This document shows, piece by piece, positions 8,691-17,561 of a stretch of DNA of 64,000 bases. Both the position numbers and the translations under genes were made by a program. The stretch is from Thermanaerovibrio velox DSM 12556 (GTDB lineage: Bacteria > Synergistota > Synergistia > Synergistales > Synergistaceae), in assembly GCF_000237825.1 (NCBI RefSeq), contig NZ_CM001377.1:1364001-1428000 (forward strand), given 5' to 3'. Positions within the stretch are counted from its first letter, which is position 1. Every line of letters starts with the position of its first letter. The notes below the pieces were generated by a model. It made no database searches. It was given only the letters and a program-made list of their open reading frames with translations, and had not been told where the DNA came from.

Positions 8691-9413
8691 TCAACCGAGC
8701 CCCAATGACCCAGCCTCCTCACGCCTCCTGCAGGAAGGGCACAAGGGATCCCACGTCCCAAGGGCCCTAAGCTGCTCCAGGGTGGCAAACCTGGCACCGC
8801 AGGAGGGACACTCAACAAGCTGGAATCGCCTACCCCATATCTCCCGCACCCCGTCGGACTCCCGGTAGGTTATGTGCCCGGTAGGGCAGACCTCCGCGCA
8901 GGCAAGACAGCCCACGCAAGCCTCGGCAGCCTCCTCCAGAGGGGGCCCCACCTGCCTGTCCCAACCCCTTTTGGAGAAGGATATGGCGTTGAAGCCGTTT
9001 TCCCCGCAGGCCCGGACACACCTCATGCACCTAACGCAAAGGTCCTTGCTAATCATGGGCTCAAGGCGTCCCACATCCATGGCCCCCCATCTCTCCGCCA
9101 GGGCCTTCACAACCGGGGAAGCGCCGTTCCGCCTTAAGAGAAGCCCTATCACGAAGCGTCTGGCCTTGAGCACCCTTTCGGTATCGGTACGAACCTTGAG
9201 CCCCTCTTCCCTCACCGGATACATGCAGGAGGCCACCAACTTGCTCGACCCCCTGGACTCCACCTCAACCACACATACCCTGCAGGCCCCCTCGTGTTGA
9301 AGCCCCCCATGCCTGCAGAGGGCCGGCACCTCCACCCCAGCGGAGATCACGGCGTCGTACAGAAGCGTGTCCCTCGGCACCTCCAGCTCCCGTCCATCCA
9401 CCCATATAATCAC
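8691..9413 (-). CDS. NuoG/HoxU-like iron-sulfur protein without hydrogenase domain
   Basis: 240 aa. A GTG at 9413 overlaps the upstream stop (GTGA) and starts [10 protein letters not shown]; the longer frame to 9458 is unlikely. Residues 1-75 form a [2Fe-2S] domain (C33, C44, C47, C63). Two [4Fe-4S] motifs follow: C126/129/132/136 ([11 protein letters not shown]) and C166/169/172/176 ([12 protein letters not shown]). The C-terminus holds CPSC (202-205) and CPSC (225-228), probably a zinc ribbon. It resembles the N-terminal third of NuoG or of HydA-type [FeFe] hydrogenase, but the H-cluster domain is missing. It should pass electrons from the NuoF-like subunit to the AOR branch. Confidence 0.88.
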   Translation of the reverse strand: MIIWVDGRELEVPRDTLLYDAVISAGVEVPALCRHGGLQHEGACRVCVVEVESRGSSKLVASCMYPVREEGLKVRTDTERVLKARRFVIGLLLRRNGASPVVKALAERWGAMDVGRLEPMISKDLCVRCMRCVRACGENGFNAISFSKRGWDRQVGPPLEEAAEACVGCLACAEVCPTGHITYRESDGVREIWGRRFQLVECPSCGARFATLEQLRALGTWDPLCPSCRRREEAGSLGLG

Positions 9414-11272
9414 CGCTCGTTCACCTCCATGGAGGGCTCTATGGCCCCCACGGGACACAGGTCAAGACAAGCACCGCATCCCTCGCAAAGGTCTGTAACA
9501 CCGTACTTCCCATCCTCCAGCTTCTTTATGGCGCCGAAGGAACACCCCTTAACACAAGCCCCACAGGAAACGCACAGGTTCTGGTCTATCCGGGCGGAGA
9601 ACATGCCCCTGCAGACCCCGGCCCTGCAAAAACCCTTGATCTCGTGCTCCAAATACTCGTCCCGGAAGTACCGTACGGTGGAAAGCACTGGGTTGGCGGC
9701 GGTCTGCCCAAGACCGCACAGGGCGGTATCCGATAGGGCCTCCCCCATGCTAACCAGCAGATCCATGTCCCCTGCCCTTCCCTTGCCGGAGCACAGGTCC
9801 TCGAGTATCTCCCTCATGGCCCTGAGACCCTCCCGGCATGGGACACACTTGCCGCAGGATTCCATCTCAAGGAAGCTCACGAAGTACCTGGCCACGTCCA
9901 CCATGCAGGTCCTGTGGTCCATGACGATCATCCCGCCGGAGCCCATCATGGACCCCTCCTCCGTAAGCCGGTCGAAGTCCACGGGAAGGTCCAGCTTATC
10001 CTCCGGCAGGCAGCCACCGGAGGGACCTCCGGTCTGGACCGCCTTGAACCGGCCCTTACCCCTCATGCCGCCACCTATGTTGAAGATTATCTCCCTGAGG
10101 GAGGTCCCCATGGGGACCTCCACGAGCCCGGTCCTCTTGACCTTCCCCACCAGGGAGAAGACCTTGGTTCCAGGGCTGCCCTGAGTGCCAAGGGCCCTGT
10201 ATACATCGGGCCCCTCGTTTATTATGATCGGCACGTTGGCCCAGGTCTCCACGTTGTTCAGCACCGTGGGACAGTTCCACAGCCCCTTCTCGGTGGAACG
10301 GATGTACTTGACCCGGGGCTCCCCAGTACGCCCCTCTATGGAGGCCATAAGGGCGGAGGACTCCCCGCAGACGAAGGCCCCTCCGCCGCGGCATATGTCC
10401 ATGTCGAAGGAGAAGGAGGTCCCCAGTATCCTCCTGCCCAAAAGGCCCGCCTCCCTGGCGTTCTTTATGGCAAAGCTCAGGTTCTCCACCGCCAAGGGGT
10501 ACTCGTCCCTCACGTATATGAACCCCTTAGAGGCCCCCACCGCGTAGGCCCCTATTATCATCCCCTCCAGCACCGCGTGGGGATCCCCCTCCATGAGGCT
10601 CCTATCCATAAAGGCCCCGGGGTCCCCTTCATCCCCGTTGGCCAGCACGAACTTGTGCTTGCCCGAAGCGGCCCTGCAGGAAGCCCACTTGCGACCCGCA
10701 GGAAAACCACCGCCGCCACGGCCCCTCAAGCCCGCCCGGTCTACCATGTCTATTATGGTCTGGGGCTCCATCCCAAGGGCCTTAACGAGGGCGGAGTAGC
10801 CGCCGGCGGCTATGTAGTCGTCCAGGCTCTTGGGGTCCACCTTGCCGCAGCGGGCAAGGACTTTCCGGGTCTGTCCGGCGTAGAAGGGGATCTCCTCCTC
10901 CGACTCGAAGGCCTGCCTGCCCTCCCGATAGAGCAGACGCTCCAAGACCACCCCTTCCCGGAGGGAGGCCAGTATGTCCCCCGCGTCCTCGGGCCTTACC
11001 TTTCGGTAAAAAACCTCCCGGCCCTGGATCCGGCAAACCACAATGGGCCCCTCCTCGCAGAAGCCATGGCACCCGGAACACTTGGCCTCGAAGTCCAGGG
11101 ACCCGCGAAACCCCACCCTTGAGGCCTCCTCCACCAAGGCCTTGAAGACCCTTTCGCTGCCCCCCGCAAGACATCCGGTCCCCGCACACACCCTCACCGC
11201 CACCGGAGGCTCAGCCCGGCCAGCAAGACAATCCCTGTAGGACTCAAGATCGATAGGAGAAGAAAACCTCAT
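9410..11272 (-). CDS. NuoF/HydB-like NADH-binding flavoprotein subunit
   Basis: 620 aa in three parts. Residues 1-100: thioredoxin-like [2Fe-2S] domain (C29, C34, C68, C72). Residues ~130-540: NuoF core with [10 protein letters not shown] near 185 and [10 protein letters not shown] near 213 (NADH and FMN sites) and [11 protein letters not shown] ([4Fe-4S]). Residues ~560-620: a two-cluster ferredoxin domain ([12 protein letters not shown] and [13 protein letters not shown]). This architecture is that of HydB of bifurcating [FeFe] hydrogenases and NADP-reducing HndC. Start ATG overlaps the NuoE-like stop. Predicted role: FMN site for NAD(H), possibly bifurcating with ferredoxin. Confidence 0.93.
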   Translation of the reverse strand: MRFSSPIDLESYRDCLAGRAEPPVAVRVCAGTGCLAGGSERVFKALVEEASRVGFRGSLDFEAKCSGCHGFCEEGPIVVCRIQGREVFYRKVRPEDAGDILASLREGVVLERLLYREGRQAFESEEEIPFYAGQTRKVLARCGKVDPKSLDDYIAAGGYSALVKALGMEPQTIIDMVDRAGLRGRGGGGFPAGRKWASCRAASGKHKFVLANGDEGDPGAFMDRSLMEGDPHAVLEGMIIGAYAVGASKGFIYVRDEYPLAVENLSFAIKNAREAGLLGRRILGTSFSFDMDICRGGGAFVCGESSALMASIEGRTGEPRVKYIRSTEKGLWNCPTVLNNVETWANVPIIINEGPDVYRALGTQGSPGTKVFSLVGKVKRTGLVEVPMGTSLREIIFNIGGGMRGKGRFKAVQTGGPSGGCLPEDKLDLPVDFDRLTEEGSMMGSGGMIVMDHRTCMVDVARYFVSFLEMESCGKCVPCREGLRAMREILEDLCSGKGRAGDMDLLVSMGEALSDTALCGLGQTAANPVLSTVRYFRDEYLEHEIKGFCRAGVCRGMFSARIDQNLCVSCGACVKGCSFGAIKKLEDGKYGVTDLCEGCGACLDLCPVGAIEPSMEVNER

Positions 11273-11745
11273 GGCAGCCCCTCCCTCTCCCTCTCAAGCA
11301 TCTCGCGAACCTTGGAGGGGGTCATGGACCCGTAGCAGGACTCCTCCACCATGACCACCGGAGCCAGGGCACAGGCCCCAAGACAGTTGACCGCCTCCAC
11401 GGAGAACAGGCCGTCAGGGGTGGTGCCTCCACATCGGATCCCCAGCGCGCCTTCGATGGCCTCCAGCACCTTTGGAGCCCCCCTAAGATGGCAGGCGGTG
11501 CCCATGCAGACCTTTGTGGTCTTGAGCCCCCGGGGGGTCAGACTCAAGGCCCTGTAAAAGGTGGCCACCGAGTAAACCCGACTCAAGGGCACCATGAGCC
11601 TCAACGACGCCAGCTCCATGGCCTCCCTGGGCACGTGACGGAACTCCCGCTGCACGTCCTGCAGGAAAGCCAGGAGAAACCTCTGATGCCTTGGGTACCT
11701 GGAAAGCATCTCCTCCAACCGAGAAGAGGCCTCCTGCTTTAACAT
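11269..11745 (-). CDS. NuoE-like [2Fe-2S] subunit
   Basis: 158 aa, full length for NuoE/HydC. The thioredoxin-like [2Fe-2S] ligands are C80, C85 (CMGTAC), C121 and C125 (CLGAC), following an N-terminal helical bundle. First gene of the AOR operon; start ATG has AAAGGAGG nine bases upstream, and the stop overlaps the NuoF-like start (ATGA). It is expected to pair with the NuoF-like subunit. Confidence 0.93.
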   Translation of the reverse strand: MLKQEASSRLEEMLSRYPRHQRFLLAFLQDVQREFRHVPREAMELASLRLMVPLSRVYSVATFYRALSLTPRGLKTTKVCMGTACHLRGAPKVLEAIEGALGIRCGGTTPDGLFSVEAVNCLGACALAPVVMVEESCYGSMTPSKVREMLEREREGLP

Positions 11746-11790
11746 TGCACCAAGCCTCCTTTGCCAAGGGGTGCATCACGGCTCAAGAAA

Positions 11791-11818
11791 AGCATAACAG
11801 TTGTGAATTTACTTGCAA
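11791..11818 (-). promoter_or_regulatory. Promoter of the AOR/NADH-module operon
   Basis: Minus strand TTGCAA (11818-11813), 16-base spacer, TATGCT (11796-11791), 45 bases before the first start codon. Confidence 0.6.
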
Positions 11819-11837
11819 AGAGGGCAGGGGTTGAATT

Positions 11838-11880
11838 AAACAAAAAAATAACGCCCCCCTGACGCGGGAGGCGGGGGGCT
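11838..11880 (-). terminator. Intrinsic terminator of the HD-domain gene
   Basis: GCCCCCC (11853-11859) pairs with GGGGGGC (11873-11879); on the minus strand the hairpin is followed by GTTATTTTTTTG. It insulates the AOR operon from the upstream gene. Confidence 0.8.
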
Positions 11881-11911
11881 TGCCATGAAGCAAACACATA
11901 ATCATTAAAAT

Positions 11912-12769
11912 TTAAGATATTTCACAGCCCGAAGGATTTACCGTGGGGGACCACGAGGGGGTCGACGGCCCCACCGAGAGGACCTTGCCAAGCCAGTTTA
12001 AAACGTCTTTGATGACCCTAACGGCGCCGATGCTTTGAGGGATGAAACGCCCTATCCTGTTTACTATGCCCCGGCGAATGACCTGTCCGGCGGACCAATG
12101 GAAGCTCATGTCGTAGGCCCAGGATATCTGGACGAGCAGAAGGTCCCCGAGGCTCTTGACCATCGAGTAGTCCGCGCTGTGGCGGGTCAAGAGCTCCTCC
12201 ACTATTTCATCCGACGGGGGGGACTTAGTGTCCTCCAGGCGGGGTATTATGGTCCTGATCGTACCCCTTTCCAGGTGCCCCACTATGACCCGGTAGACGT
12301 CCAACCTGTCCGCATCCCTGACCAGCCGGGCCCAAAACCCCTCTTCCTCCGAGAGGCCCTGGGGGAGGACCCTCTTGTTGTGAAGCTCCACGGACGACAG
12401 GGTAAGCTCCCAGATCCTGCTGCCCACCAGGTCCTTGAGTCCCCCGAGTTCGTTCCGCAGAACCGCAGCCCCAAGCTCCCCATGGTCCGCCGAAGCGGAG
12501 TCGTTAAAGGTGCGGTAAAGCTTGTACTGGGGAAAGCGGCCGACATCATGAAGAAGGCCCACGGAGAAGGCAAGCAAGAGGTCCTCACCCCCCAGGCCGC
12601 AGCTTCTAGCTATGGCCAAGGCCTCCTCCCGAACCCGGTAGGAGTGCCTTCTCTTGAGCTCCAACAAATACGGCAGCTCCCCTCCCTCCCGGAAGGAGTC
12701 CACATAACCGTCGAAGGCCCGGGAGATCTTCCCAACCAAATCCCCAAGAGATCCAGAAAAGGGTTCCAT
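11912..12769 (-). CDS. HD-domain phosphohydrolase
   Basis: 285 aa. The HD metal motif is visible: RRHSYRV near residue 42, LLHDVGRF near 74 and RDADRLDVYR near 148, with DHGELGAA between them. Such soluble HD proteins hydrolyse nucleotides or related phosphoesters; the substrate cannot be told from sequence. The gene is divergent from the phosphomannomutase gene and ends at its own terminator. The start ATG at 12769 has no strong ribosome site visible, so it is tentative. Confidence 0.8.
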   Translation of the reverse strand: MEPFSGSLGDLVGKISRAFDGYVDSFREGGELPYLLELKRRHSYRVREEALAIARSCGLGGEDLLLAFSVGLLHDVGRFPQYKLYRTFNDSASADHGELGAAVLRNELGGLKDLVGSRIWELTLSSVELHNKRVLPQGLSEEEGFWARLVRDADRLDVYRVIVGHLERGTIRTIIPRLEDTKSPPSDEIVEELLTRHSADYSMVKSLGDLLLVQISWAYDMSFHWSAGQVIRRGIVNRIGRFIPQSIGAVRVIKDVLNWLGKVLSVGPSTPSWSPTVNPSGCEIS

Positions 12770-12906
12770 TGCAAAAACTCCAAGTCTAAGTGATTTAAGC
12801 GCACACGCCCAGCCGGGATTTTACCCCTCATGGCTAGGATGGTGAAGCGGACCGATAAAAAGATGGTAAAATTTACCCATTCCATAACGAATGGGGAGGC
12901 GATCAA

Positions 12907-14292
12907 ATGCCTAAGGTACCCTCTCACATATTCAGGGAGTACGACATAAGGGGCCTGGCGGAGGAGGAGCTTACTTCGGAGAACGTGCGTCTTATAGCCC
13001 AGGCATACGGGACCTTTCTTTCGGAGAGCGGGGTTACCAGGGCCACCGTGGGCGGGGACGTGAGGCTCTCAACCCGCCGGATAATGGACGCCGCCATAGA
13101 GGGGCTGACCAACGCCGGAGTGGACGTGATAGACCTAGGCGCCGTATCGACCCCGTGCTTCTACTGGAGCCTTCACCACTTCGGCTTGGACGGGGGAATA
13201 ATGGTGACCGGGAGCCACAACCCCAAGGAGTTCAACGGCCTCAAGCTGGCGCTGGGCAAGGTCACCCTCTACGGGGATGAGATCCAGGAGATCCGCCGCA
13301 TCATCGAGGAAGGGCGCCTCAAGACCTCAGTCTCCAGGGGGAGCGTGCGGCAGGAGGACATCAAGGAGGCCTACATCTCCATGCTGGTCTCCAAGATCAA
13401 CCTTGGGCCCAAGAAGCTCAAGGTGGTGCTTGACTCGGGCAACGGCACCGGCGGGCTCTTCGCCCCCGAGATGCTCCGCCGTCTGGGCTGCGAGGTGATA
13501 GATCTCTTCAGCGAACCCGACGGGACGTTCCCCAACCACCATCCGGACCCCACGAAGAGGGAGAACCTGCCGAAGCTCATAGAGACCGTGCTGGCCAACG
13601 GGGCGGACGTGGGGATAGGGTTCGACGGGGACTCCGACAGGATAGGGGTGGTGGACGACAAGGGTGAGGTCATATGGGGAGACCGGCTCATGATCCTCTA
13701 CTGGAGCGAGATACTGCCCAAGCACCCTGGGGCAGACGTGATCGTAGAGGTCAAGAGCTCCATGGCGCTTCCGGAGGAGACGGAGCGGATGGGGGGACGG
13801 CCGATCTGGTGGAAGTCCGGCCACTCCCTCATCAAGGCAAAGATGAAGGAGCTGAACGCCCTATTCGCCGGTGAGGTGTCCGGGCACATGTTCTTCGCCG
13901 ACGAGTTCTACGGTTTCGACGACGCGTTCTACGCCGCAGGACGGCTTCTTCGGATACTATCCAACACCCAAGAGAAGCTGTCGGACATCATGTCCCGCAT
14001 CCCATCCTACCCGAGCACCGCGGAAACCCGTGTGGACTGCCCGGACGACGTTAAGTTCCAGGTGGTGGAACGGGTCAAAGAGGAGGCCCTTAAGGACCAC
14101 GAGGCCATAACCGTGGACGGGGTCCGCGTAATATACCCCAACGGATGGGGATTAGTGCGAGCCTCCAACACCCAACCGGTCATAGTGACCCGCTGCGAGG
14201 GAAGGACCGAAGAGGACCTTAAGACCATATCCCAAGACATGAAGCGCCGGCTCCTCAACGCGGGGCTCCATGACTTCGATTGGGAGTACTAG
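12907..14292 (+). CDS. Phosphomannomutase/phosphoglucomutase
   Basis: 461 aa, the normal length. The catalytic serine lies in VTGSHNP (S103) and the metal loop is DGDSDR (residues 240-245). EYDIRG at the N-terminus and GEVSGHMFF (sugar-binding loop) and the C-terminal phosphate loop (RASNTQP) agree with the AlgC/ManB family. It interconverts hexose 1- and 6-phosphates for envelope polysaccharide and nucleotide-sugar synthesis. ATG at 12907 follows GGGGAGG; a TAAAAT at 12867-12872 may be the -10. The gene ends at a very strong terminator. Confidence 0.93.
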   Translation: MPKVPSHIFREYDIRGLAEEELTSENVRLIAQAYGTFLSESGVTRATVGGDVRLSTRRIMDAAIEGLTNAGVDVIDLGAVSTPCFYWSLHHFGLDGGIMVTGSHNPKEFNGLKLALGKVTLYGDEIQEIRRIIEEGRLKTSVSRGSVRQEDIKEAYISMLVSKINLGPKKLKVVLDSGNGTGGLFAPEMLRRLGCEVIDLFSEPDGTFPNHHPDPTKRENLPKLIETVLANGADVGIGFDGDSDRIGVVDDKGEVIWGDRLMILYWSEILPKHPGADVIVEVKSSMALPEETERMGGRPIWWKSGHSLIKAKMKELNALFAGEVSGHMFFADEFYGFDDAFYAAGRLLRILSNTQEKLSDIMSRIPSYPSTAETRVDCPDDVKFQVVERVKEEALKDHEAITVDGVRVIYPNGWGLVRASNTQPVIVTRCEGRTEEDLKTISQDMKRRLLNAGLHDFDWEY

Positions 14293-14333
14293 ACGGCGGA
14301 ATATTTCGATCAAATCACAAAGCAAGAGTAAGA

Positions 14334-14380
14334 AAAACGGCGAAAAATGGACTTCGGTCCACTTTTCGCCGTTTTATTTT
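14334..14380 (+). terminator. Intrinsic terminator of phosphomannomutase gene
   Basis: AAAACGGCGAAAA (14334-14346) pairs with TTTTCGCCGTTTT (14363-14375); the tip is TGGAC-TTCG-GTCCA, a C(UUCG)G tetraloop. T-rich sequence follows. Confidence 0.95.
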
Positions 14381-14403
14381 CCCTTGGTTGCCCCACAGTT
14401 TCT

Positions 14404-14433
14404 TTGCATCTAGGCATCTGTGTCGCTTATCAT
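14404..14433 (+). promoter_or_regulatory. Promoter in front of the putative ~400-nt RNA
   Basis: TTGCAT (14404-14409), 18-base spacer, TATCAT (14428-14433). Predicted transcription start near 14440. Confidence 0.5.
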
Positions 14434-14439
14434 TTGTCT

Positions 14440-14845
14440 AAGCAAGGAGAGGGCGTTAAAAGGATGGGGCCGGGGGATCCGCGGGAAACGGGTCATCGCA
14501 TCGCAGACTTTTGCTACCGAGGGCACGTACGGGGATCCCAAAGCAGGAGGCACAACGCTGGTAGGACCGGTGTAGGTTCCACAAACGCAAAGCCGTTGAA
14601 CCCTTGGAGCGTTACCACTGTAAGAGGGGTTGGATGGCAAGCGCGGTCCTTGAGGCGGAAACCTTCGCGTAGGTGAGGCGGCCCGAAGCCAGACAACGCT
14701 CGAAAGGGGGGAAGAGCGAAATAGCCTATGAGAAACCACATGTCACAACCAAATAGGATGGAGGCAGAACCGGTAGCCAGTCCGGAACGCGGTTCCCTGG
14801 AACCGCCGGGGAGGTCCTAAGATAGGATCTCCCCTTCACTTTTCC
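14440..14845 (+). ncRNA. Putative structured RNA of unknown class
   Basis: This stretch is bounded by a promoter-like pair (14404-14433) and an intrinsic terminator (14808-14845). It contains no ORF with a ribosome site and many short complementary segments: AACGC/GCGTT around 14584-14613, CGCTC/GAGCG around 14696-14719, CCTAT/ATAGG around 14724-14758, and GCGGTTC (14789-14795)/GAACCGC (14800-14806). Blocks such as GGTGTAGGTTCC (14569-14580), ACTGTAAG (14617-14624) and GAAGCCAGA (14685-14693) loosely recall the cobalamin riboswitch core, but its other invariant boxes are missing. The hallmark sequences of RNase P RNA, tmRNA, SRP RNA and 6S RNA are not seen. It could be a free RNA or a leader of the gene at 14981. 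Confidence 0.5.
14808..14845 (+). terminator. Intrinsic terminator at the end of the putative RNA
   Basis: GGGGAGGTCCTA (14808-14819), loop AGA, TAGGATCTCCCC (14823-14834), 12 pairs with one G-U, then TTCACTTTTCC. Confidence 0.8.
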
Positions 14846-14980
14846 CCTTCTCGCCCCTTCAACGGTCCACCCCGCTTAGCTCAGCCCCCCAACCGTCCTA
14901 GGGCTCCATATACCCCAAGGGAAGGCAAATCCCTTAAAATAGCCTAAAAGAACCAACCACAAATCCCAGGGGGTGTCCCG

Positions 14981-16927
14981 ATGGGCTTCATAAGGCCTAG
15001 GACCATGTGGATCGCAATCGCACTGTCTATCCTGCTTAACCTCAACCCCGCCGAGGCCGGGACAAGGAACTCACCTCCGGACAGCATAAACCCCGTGGAC
15101 CTCGAGACCTTCACCAGGGGGTTCCTTGCGGGGATCATGAAGGCCAACCACGTCCCCGGGGCGGTCTTCGTGGCAATTCACAACGACAAGGTAATCTCCT
15201 GTTTCGGGATGGGCACCGCGGACCTGGAGACCCATAGACCCATGACCGCCGACACGGTGGTGAGAACCGCATCCATATCAAAGGTGCTCACCTCCATCGC
15301 CGTGCTGACCCTTTGCGAACGGGGCAAGATGTCCCTGGACGACGACGTGAACCGATACCTAAAGGGAATATCGGTGCCGAGCAAGCCGTGGGACTCACCG
15401 GTGACCATAAGGAACCTCCTCACCCACACCGGAGGCTTCGAGGACCGATGGACGGCCACCGAGGCGGACGACCCGGTGGCGGAGGTTAGCTTCTCAAAAT
15501 CCCTAAGCCACATAATGCCCCGGAGGGTCTTCCCCCCTGGAGAGGTCTACTGCTACTCCAACTACGGCATGGCCCTTGCGGGGGCCGCCGTCGAAGGGGC
15601 CACAAGGCGCAACTTTCAATCCCTGGTCAAGAAGACCATCCTAAACCCCCTGGGAATGACCAAAAGCGGCTTTACCATAGACCAGGGGATGGAAAAGGAC
15701 CTGGCAACCGGCTACTTCTCCGCACCAGATCCATACCCCGCCCAGATGGCCTACTTCAAAGAGGTCCCGGCCATCTCCTTCTGCTCCACCGCCAGGGACA
15801 TGGGGAACCTCCTAAGGGCGCTGTTAAAAGACGGGCAGCTAAACGGCCGACAGGTCATCCCCCAGGAGGCGGTCAAGAAACTCCTCACCCCCGCCTTCTT
15901 CAACCACCCCTCCGTAAAGGGGGCCACGCTGGGAATGTATGAGAGCCAGGCGGGGGACGTGGAAGGGATAGAACACGGAGGTGACGTGGACGGCTTCACA
16001 AGCCTTCTCTTCCTGGCCCCCAAGAAATCCTTCGGCTTCTTCGTGGCCTTCAACGGAGATGTGTCATCCATGAGGGACTACCTGAGGGAGGCCCTGGCGG
16101 ACCGCTACCTCTCCGGCAGCCGCCCCAGGAAACCAGCTGCACCTACAACCACAACCCCTTCGACCCCCAAAGGCGACGAAGGGGCGCAGAGGCCAACAGA
16201 AACGGAAGACATAAGCGGCAGCTACAGACACATAAGATATTCAAGAAGCACCGTGGAAAAGGCCTACCTGATGCTGGGACCCACAGTGACGATATCCCGC
16301 TCCGAAGACGGCTCCCTCACCGTGTCATACCCCGAGGCTTGGGACCGAAGCACCCAAGAGTTCCATCCCGAGGGGAAGGACCTGTTCGTCTCCGAAGACG
16401 GCGCCCACCTGGCGCTGCGAAGGGATCCAAGTGGAAGGGTGAAGTACATCTTCATAGGTGACGCCTACGAAACCTACGAGCCGGTACCATTGATGGAAAA
16501 CCCCAGGACCACCAGGATCCTGCTTTGGAGCTTCGGAGCGGCCCTCCTGATCTCCGCAGCGATGTTCTCCTTCGGCACCTTCAAGGCCAAATCAACCCGG
16601 TGGTACGAAGACGCCCCCAGGTGGCACCAAAAATGGGCCTGGATCCTCTGCTTCTGGATCTTGGGATGGTCCTTCCTGCTGAGCATAAGGCTGTGCGACT
16701 TGAACATGGGATACAGCTTCCGCCTGGGGATACCCTGGCAGGTGAAATCCCTGTTCACCCTGCCTATCCTTGGCTGCCTCACCCTCATACCCCCAACCCT
16801 GGCGCTCGCAAGGCGCCCCATGGACTCAAAACCCTTCGAGCTGCCCCTCTTCCTGTGCTGCTTCGGCCTCGGGGCGGTATTCCTTGGCTTTCTTAACACG
16901 TGGAACCTGCTAGGATTTAAGTTCTAA
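14981..16927 (+). CDS. Serine hydrolase, beta-lactamase/DD-peptidase family, membrane-anchored
   Basis: 648 aa. A signal peptide or N-terminal anchor (residues ~8-26, IAIALSILLNLNPAEA) precedes a class C-like domain with SxxK at S98-K101 (TASISKVL), YSN at 192-194 and an HGG motif (IEHGGDVDG) near residue 329. After ~400 comes a Pro/Thr-rich linker and a second beta-rich region (~410-505), then three to four membrane helices (~510-645). It should act on D-amino peptides or esters at the cell surface; substrate unknown. ATG at 14981 follows GGGGGTG. It lies 135 bases after the terminator of the putative RNA. Confidence 0.85.
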   Translation: MGFIRPRTMWIAIALSILLNLNPAEAGTRNSPPDSINPVDLETFTRGFLAGIMKANHVPGAVFVAIHNDKVISCFGMGTADLETHRPMTADTVVRTASISKVLTSIAVLTLCERGKMSLDDDVNRYLKGISVPSKPWDSPVTIRNLLTHTGGFEDRWTATEADDPVAEVSFSKSLSHIMPRRVFPPGEVYCYSNYGMALAGAAVEGATRRNFQSLVKKTILNPLGMTKSGFTIDQGMEKDLATGYFSAPDPYPAQMAYFKEVPAISFCSTARDMGNLLRALLKDGQLNGRQVIPQEAVKKLLTPAFFNHPSVKGATLGMYESQAGDVEGIEHGGDVDGFTSLLFLAPKKSFGFFVAFNGDVSSMRDYLREALADRYLSGSRPRKPAAPTTTTPSTPKGDEGAQRPTETEDISGSYRHIRYSRSTVEKAYLMLGPTVTISRSEDGSLTVSYPEAWDRSTQEFHPEGKDLFVSEDGAHLALRRDPSGRVKYIFIGDAYETYEPVPLMENPRTTRILLWSFGAALLISAAMFSFGTFKAKSTRWYEDAPRWHQKWAWILCFWILGWSFLLSIRLCDLNMGYSFRLGIPWQVKSLFTLPILGCLTLIPPTLALARRPMDSKPFELPLFLCCFGLGAVFLGFLNTWNLLGFKF

Positions 16928-16963
16928 AACCTCACAAGGGCAAAACAAATAAGAACAAAAAGA

Positions 16964-16989
16964 CGGGGCGTTTGATCCCAAACGCCCCG
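16964..16989. terminator. Bidirectional terminator between convergent genes
   Basis: CGGGGCGTTTG (16964-16974), loop ATCC, CAAACGCCCCG (16979-16989): 11 perfect pairs. On the minus strand it is followed by TCTTTTTG, so it best serves the periplasmic-protein gene; on the plus strand it follows the serine hydrolase gene. Confidence 0.9.
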
Positions 16990-17028
16990 AGGTAATTTAT
17001 CCCCTGCTAACCCAGCACGATCCCGTAA

Positions 17029-17409
17029 CTAGCGCGAGGCACTGCGCTTTATGGCCTCTTCGATCCGCCAGCGGCCTATCTTGCCGTTAATGTCGTGAAG
17101 CTTCTCAAACAGCGACCGGACCTTACCGGCATCCACCTTGTCCTCCGTCAGTGCCAGGCGCATCTGAAGCCGCAGCCGCTGGGCCTCCCGCATCATGTCC
17201 TGCACGTCCTTTGGTACGTCCTTGGGATCCACGGGACCTCCGTAAAAATCCCCTCTCATCATCCCATGATGCCCAGGTCCCATGCCTACACCGGCCCCCC
17301 AACCGAAATCTCCTTGACCGTACCCCATGGGTTTCGCCATGGCAGCCCCCGCAGAGGACAACCCCAAAAGGGCAGCCATCAACAAAGCCCCAAACACCTT
17401 CCTGTTCAT
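17029..17409 (-). CDS. Small periplasmic protein, CpxP/Spy/ZraP-like
   Basis: 126 aa from ATG 17409, which has GGGGAGG nine bases upstream (the longer frame to 17484 lacks one). A clear signal peptide (NRKVFGALLMAALLGLSSAG, AMA) leads to a Gly/His/Met-rich segment (GMGPGHHGMMRGDF) and a helical C-terminal half (residues ~60-126, RLRLQMRLALTEDKV). This composition resembles metal-responsive periplasmic chaperones of the ZraP/Spy type, but the LTxxQ motif is only loosely present (LTEDK). Role in metal or envelope stress is inferred. Confidence 0.65.
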   Translation of the reverse strand: MNRKVFGALLMAALLGLSSAGAAMAKPMGYGQGDFGWGAGVGMGPGHHGMMRGDFYGGPVDPKDVPKDVQDMMREAQRLRLQMRLALTEDKVDAGKVRSLFEKLHDINGKIGRWRIEEAIKRSASR

Positions 17410-17499
17410 CCGCAATTCCTCCCCTCTCAGACTAAACAGCTCGCCTTCGATGGGTGTAATATACCAAGGCTCCTGGGACACCACATGGATGGTTTCCCT

Positions 17500-17505
17500 T
17501 ATAAT
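17500..17505 (+). promoter_or_regulatory. -10-like TATAAT upstream of panD
   Basis: TATAAT at 17500-17505, 57 bases before the panD start; the best -35 candidate (GGGACA, 17475-17480) has a long 19-base spacer. Confidence 0.35.
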
Positions 17506-17561
17506 GGGATAGGTAAAAACCCCTAAAGGGGGACATAAAAAAGAAGATCCCTTCGGAGGAG

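Noticed and set aside
14410-14739. 109- and 75-codon minus-strand frames across the putative RNA
   Set aside because: No ribosome site, odd composition, and both promoter and terminator point to plus-strand transcription of a non-coding RNA.
14440-14845. RNase P RNA, tmRNA, SRP RNA or a canonical cobalamin riboswitch
   Set aside because: The conserved RNase P core (GAGGAAAGTCC and ACAGAA regions), tmRNA tRNA-like end and tag, and the SRP tetraloop region are absent; only scattered cobalamin-like blocks are present.
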